From NCBI GenBank assembly GCA_044222395.1, contig JBGANK010000014.1, positions 1 to 64,000 of the forward strand: a stretch of 64,000 bases of DNA, written 5' to 3'. Position 1 is the first letter of the stretch. Each line of letters starts with the position of its first letter. The notes under the pieces are model-generated. The model saw only the letters and a program-made list of their open reading frames with translations. It made no database searches and had not been told where the DNA came from. The stretch is from JAEUMD01 sp044222395 (GTDB lineage: Bacteria > Pseudomonadota > Alphaproteobacteria > Rhizobiales > Hyphomicrobiaceae). A program made the translations under genes and the position numbers. This document shows positions 62,360 to 64,000 of this stretch, piece after piece.

Positions 62360-64000
62360 TCAAATCTCCTGCCGCCCGAGCCGCAACGCGTTGGCGATCA
62401 CGCTGACCGACGAAAGGCTCATCGCAACGGCGGCGATGATTGGCGACAGCAGCATGCCGATCAGCGGATAGAGGATGCCCGCCGCGATCGGAATGCCGAT
62501 CGCGTTATAGCCGAATGCGAAACCGAGGTTCTGCCGGATGTTGCTCATTGTCGCCTTTGCCAGCGCGTGCGCGCGTGCAACGCCCGCGATGTCGCCCTTG
62601 GGCAACGTGATGCCGGCACTTTCGATGGCAACGTCGGCGCCGGTGCCCATGGCGATGCTGACATCCGCGGTTGCCAGCGCCGGCGCATCGTTGATGCCGT
62701 CGCCGGCAAAGGCGACGCGCCGCCCCTGTGCCTTCAGCCCTGAGATGATCCTCGACTTGTCCTCCGGCAACACACCGGCGTGCACGTCGGTGATGCCGAG
62801 CTCCTTGGCGACCGTGCCTGCGGTCAACGCGTTGTCGCCGGTCGCCATGACGATGCGCAATCCGCGCGATCGGAGTTCCGCCAGCGCTTCGGCGGCGTTC
62901 GACTTGATGCTGTCGGCGACGGTGATGAGACCGGCGTAACGGCCGTCGATCGCAACCACCAGCGCCGTCTGTGCGGTGCCGGCGAGCTTGGCGATGTCGC
63001 GCTCGATCTCGGCCAGTACCGCCTCGCCGATTGCATTCGCCAGGTTGAGACGCCTCAGCAGCGCGACGTTGCCGACGGCGACATTGCGATCTTCGACACG
63101 GCCATGCACGCCGAGCCCGGTGATTGCTTCGAAATGGCCCGGCTTGGCGAGGGCAATATTGTGTGCCTTCGCTCCTTCGATGATCGCCGCTGCAATCGGA
63201 TGCTCGCTGCCAACCTCCAGGCTCGCCGCCAGACGCAGCAGCTCGGCCTCGGCAACGCCGTCCGCGGGCTTGACCGTGGCCAGACGCGGCTTGCCTTCCG
63301 TCAGCGTGCCGGTCTTGTCGAGTACGATCGTGTCTATGCCGGCGAGCGTTTCCAGTGCGGCCGCATCGCGCACCAGCACGCCTTCGCGCGCGCCCCGTCC
63401 CGTTGCCACCATGATCGACATCGGCGTCGCTAGGCCGAGCGCGCACGGGCAGGCGATGATGAGCACCGACACCGCCGCAACGATCGCGTAGGCGAGCGCC
63501 GGCGTTGGTCCCCAGATGAGCCACGCGAGGAATGCGAGCACGGCGATGGCGACCACGGCTGGCACGAAATAGCGCGCGATGCGGTCGGCAACAGACTGGA
63601 TCGGCGCACGCGAACGCTGCGCCTTTGCGACCAGATCGACGATCTTGGCCAGCGTCGTTTCCGCGCCGACCTTTTCGGCCACCATCACGAAAGTGCCCGA
63701 CCGGTTGATCGTGCCGCCTGTCACGCCATCTCCCTTGGCTTTCTCGACAGGCAGCGCCTCGCCGGTTAGCAGCGTCTCGTCGATCGCCGAATTGCCCTCG
63801 ACGATTATGCCGTCGACCGGGACAGCTTCGCCGGGCCGCACCCGCAACCTGTCGCCGGTTTTCACATCGTCGAGCGGCACGTCGCCTTCGCTGCCGTCCA
63901 TGGCCACGCGCCGCGCCGTCTTCGGCGCCAGGCCCATCAGCGCGCGAATCGCGTTGCCGGTCTTTTCGCGCGCTCTAAGTTCCAGGATCTGGCCGACCAG
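62360..64000 (-). CDS. copA: Heavy-metal P1B-type ATPase, copper type (CopA-like), N-terminal part outside window
   Basis: The minus-strand frame runs to the right edge and gives the C-terminal ~546 residues. Seen are the actuator domain end ('DGSEGDVPLDDVKTGDRLRVRPGEAVPVDG'), 'LLTGEALPVEKAKGD' (TGE dephosphorylation motif), the metal-site helix 'ACPCALGLATP' (C-P-C, typical of Cu+ and Ag+ pumps), phosphorylation motif 'DKTGTLTEGKP', 'GSEHPIAAAII' (H-P motif), 'GDGINDAPALATADVSIAMG' and C-terminal transmembrane helices. It exports cytoplasmic monovalent copper. Any N-terminal metal-binding domain lies beyond the window. Confidence 0.96.
   Translation of the reverse strand: MVGQILELRAREKTGNAIRALMGLAPKTARRVAMDGSEGDVPLDDVKTGDRLRVRPGEAVPVDGIIVEGNSAIDETLLTGEALPVEKAKGDGVTGGTINRSGTFVMVAEKVGAETTLAKIVDLVAKAQRSRAPIQSVADRIARYFVPAVVAIAVLAFLAWLIWGPTPALAYAIVAAVSVLIIACPCALGLATPMSIMVATGRGAREGVLVRDAAALETLAGIDTIVLDKTGTLTEGKPRLATVKPADGVAEAELLRLAASLEVGSEHPIAAAIIEGAKAHNIALAKPGHFEAITGLGVHGRVEDRNVAVGNVALLRRLNLANAIGEAVLAEIERDIAKLAGTAQTALVVAIDGRYAGLITVADSIKSNAAEALAELRSRGLRIVMATGDNALTAGTVAKELGITDVHAGVLPEDKSRIISGLKAQGRRVAFAGDGINDAPALATADVSIAMGTGADVAIESAGITLPKGDIAGVARAHALAKATMSNIRQNLGFAFGYNAIGIPIAAGILYPLIGMLLSPIIAAVAMSLSSVSVIANALRLGRQEI

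Overview
The window is a GC-rich chromosomal segment of an alphaproteobacterium, almost certainly of the order Hyphomicrobiales (Rhizobiales). This rests on gene order and content: the maeB-mutS-glnD-murJ-trpS neighbourhood, the tsaB-rimI / miaB-phoH-ybeY-corC-lnt-HTH-metK-trmB series, the rimP-nusA-ylxR-infB / rbfA-truB-rpsO-pnp series, a long NAD-type glutamate dehydrogenase, an OlsB-type ornithine lipid enzyme and an Irr-type (ICE) operator. A methylotroph-like or Hyphomicrobiaceae-like lineage would fit the pqqA and DsrC-like genes, but that is inference.

Layout. 1-5.6 kb: 3' end of purH, a repeat-rich gap, a GNAT gene, a previously easy-to-miss 29-residue pqqA with its own promoter and terminator, a UMF1-type MFS transporter and a 695-residue helical-repeat protein of unknown role. 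5.9-10.9 kb: the 1648-residue NAD-glutamate dehydrogenase. 10.9-13.2 kb (minus strand): lemA plus two TPM-domain genes. 13.2-17.7 kb: an orphan ParA-like ATPase, tRNA-Gly(GCC), a prolyl-tRNA deacylase and a ybbN / Lon-N-domain / Trm112 cluster. 17.8-24 kb: hybrid histidine kinase, a short leader ORF coupled to olsB, and convergent maeB followed by a duplicated palindromic repeat. 24.3-36.3 kb: mutS, glnD, a divergent acyltransferase-like / FAD oxidoreductase pair, murJ, trpS and a universal stress protein. 36.4-40.2 kb: an ICE-controlled Nfu protein, a RutE-like nitroreductase, tsaB-rimI and plsC. 40.4-49.3 kb: miaB-phoH-ybeY-corC-lnt, an XRE regulator, metK and trmB. 49.3-60.7 kb: the transcription/translation cluster rimP-nusA-ylxR-infB, two small unknown genes, rbfA-truB, rpsO and pnp. 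60.8-64 kb: a DsrC-like protein, a pirin and the C-terminal part of a copper-type P1B ATPase.

Most of the window is housekeeping: translation factors and ribosome maturation (rimP, nusA, infB, rbfA, truB, rpsO, pnp, ybeY), tRNA modification (miaB, trmB, tsaB), envelope biogenesis (murJ, lnt, plsC, olsB), nitrogen control (glnD, gdh) and mismatch repair (mutS). I found no phage, insertion sequence, CRISPR array or defence island. No multi-gene undescribed system is evident. The most interesting items are small: the stand-alone pqqA transcription unit, the 22-codon basic leader ORF abutting olsB, the promoter-plus-terminator leader before rimP, the near-perfect ICE palindrome before the Nfu gene, the DsrC-like protein lacking its C-terminal cysteine, and several palindromic or tandem repeats between genes.
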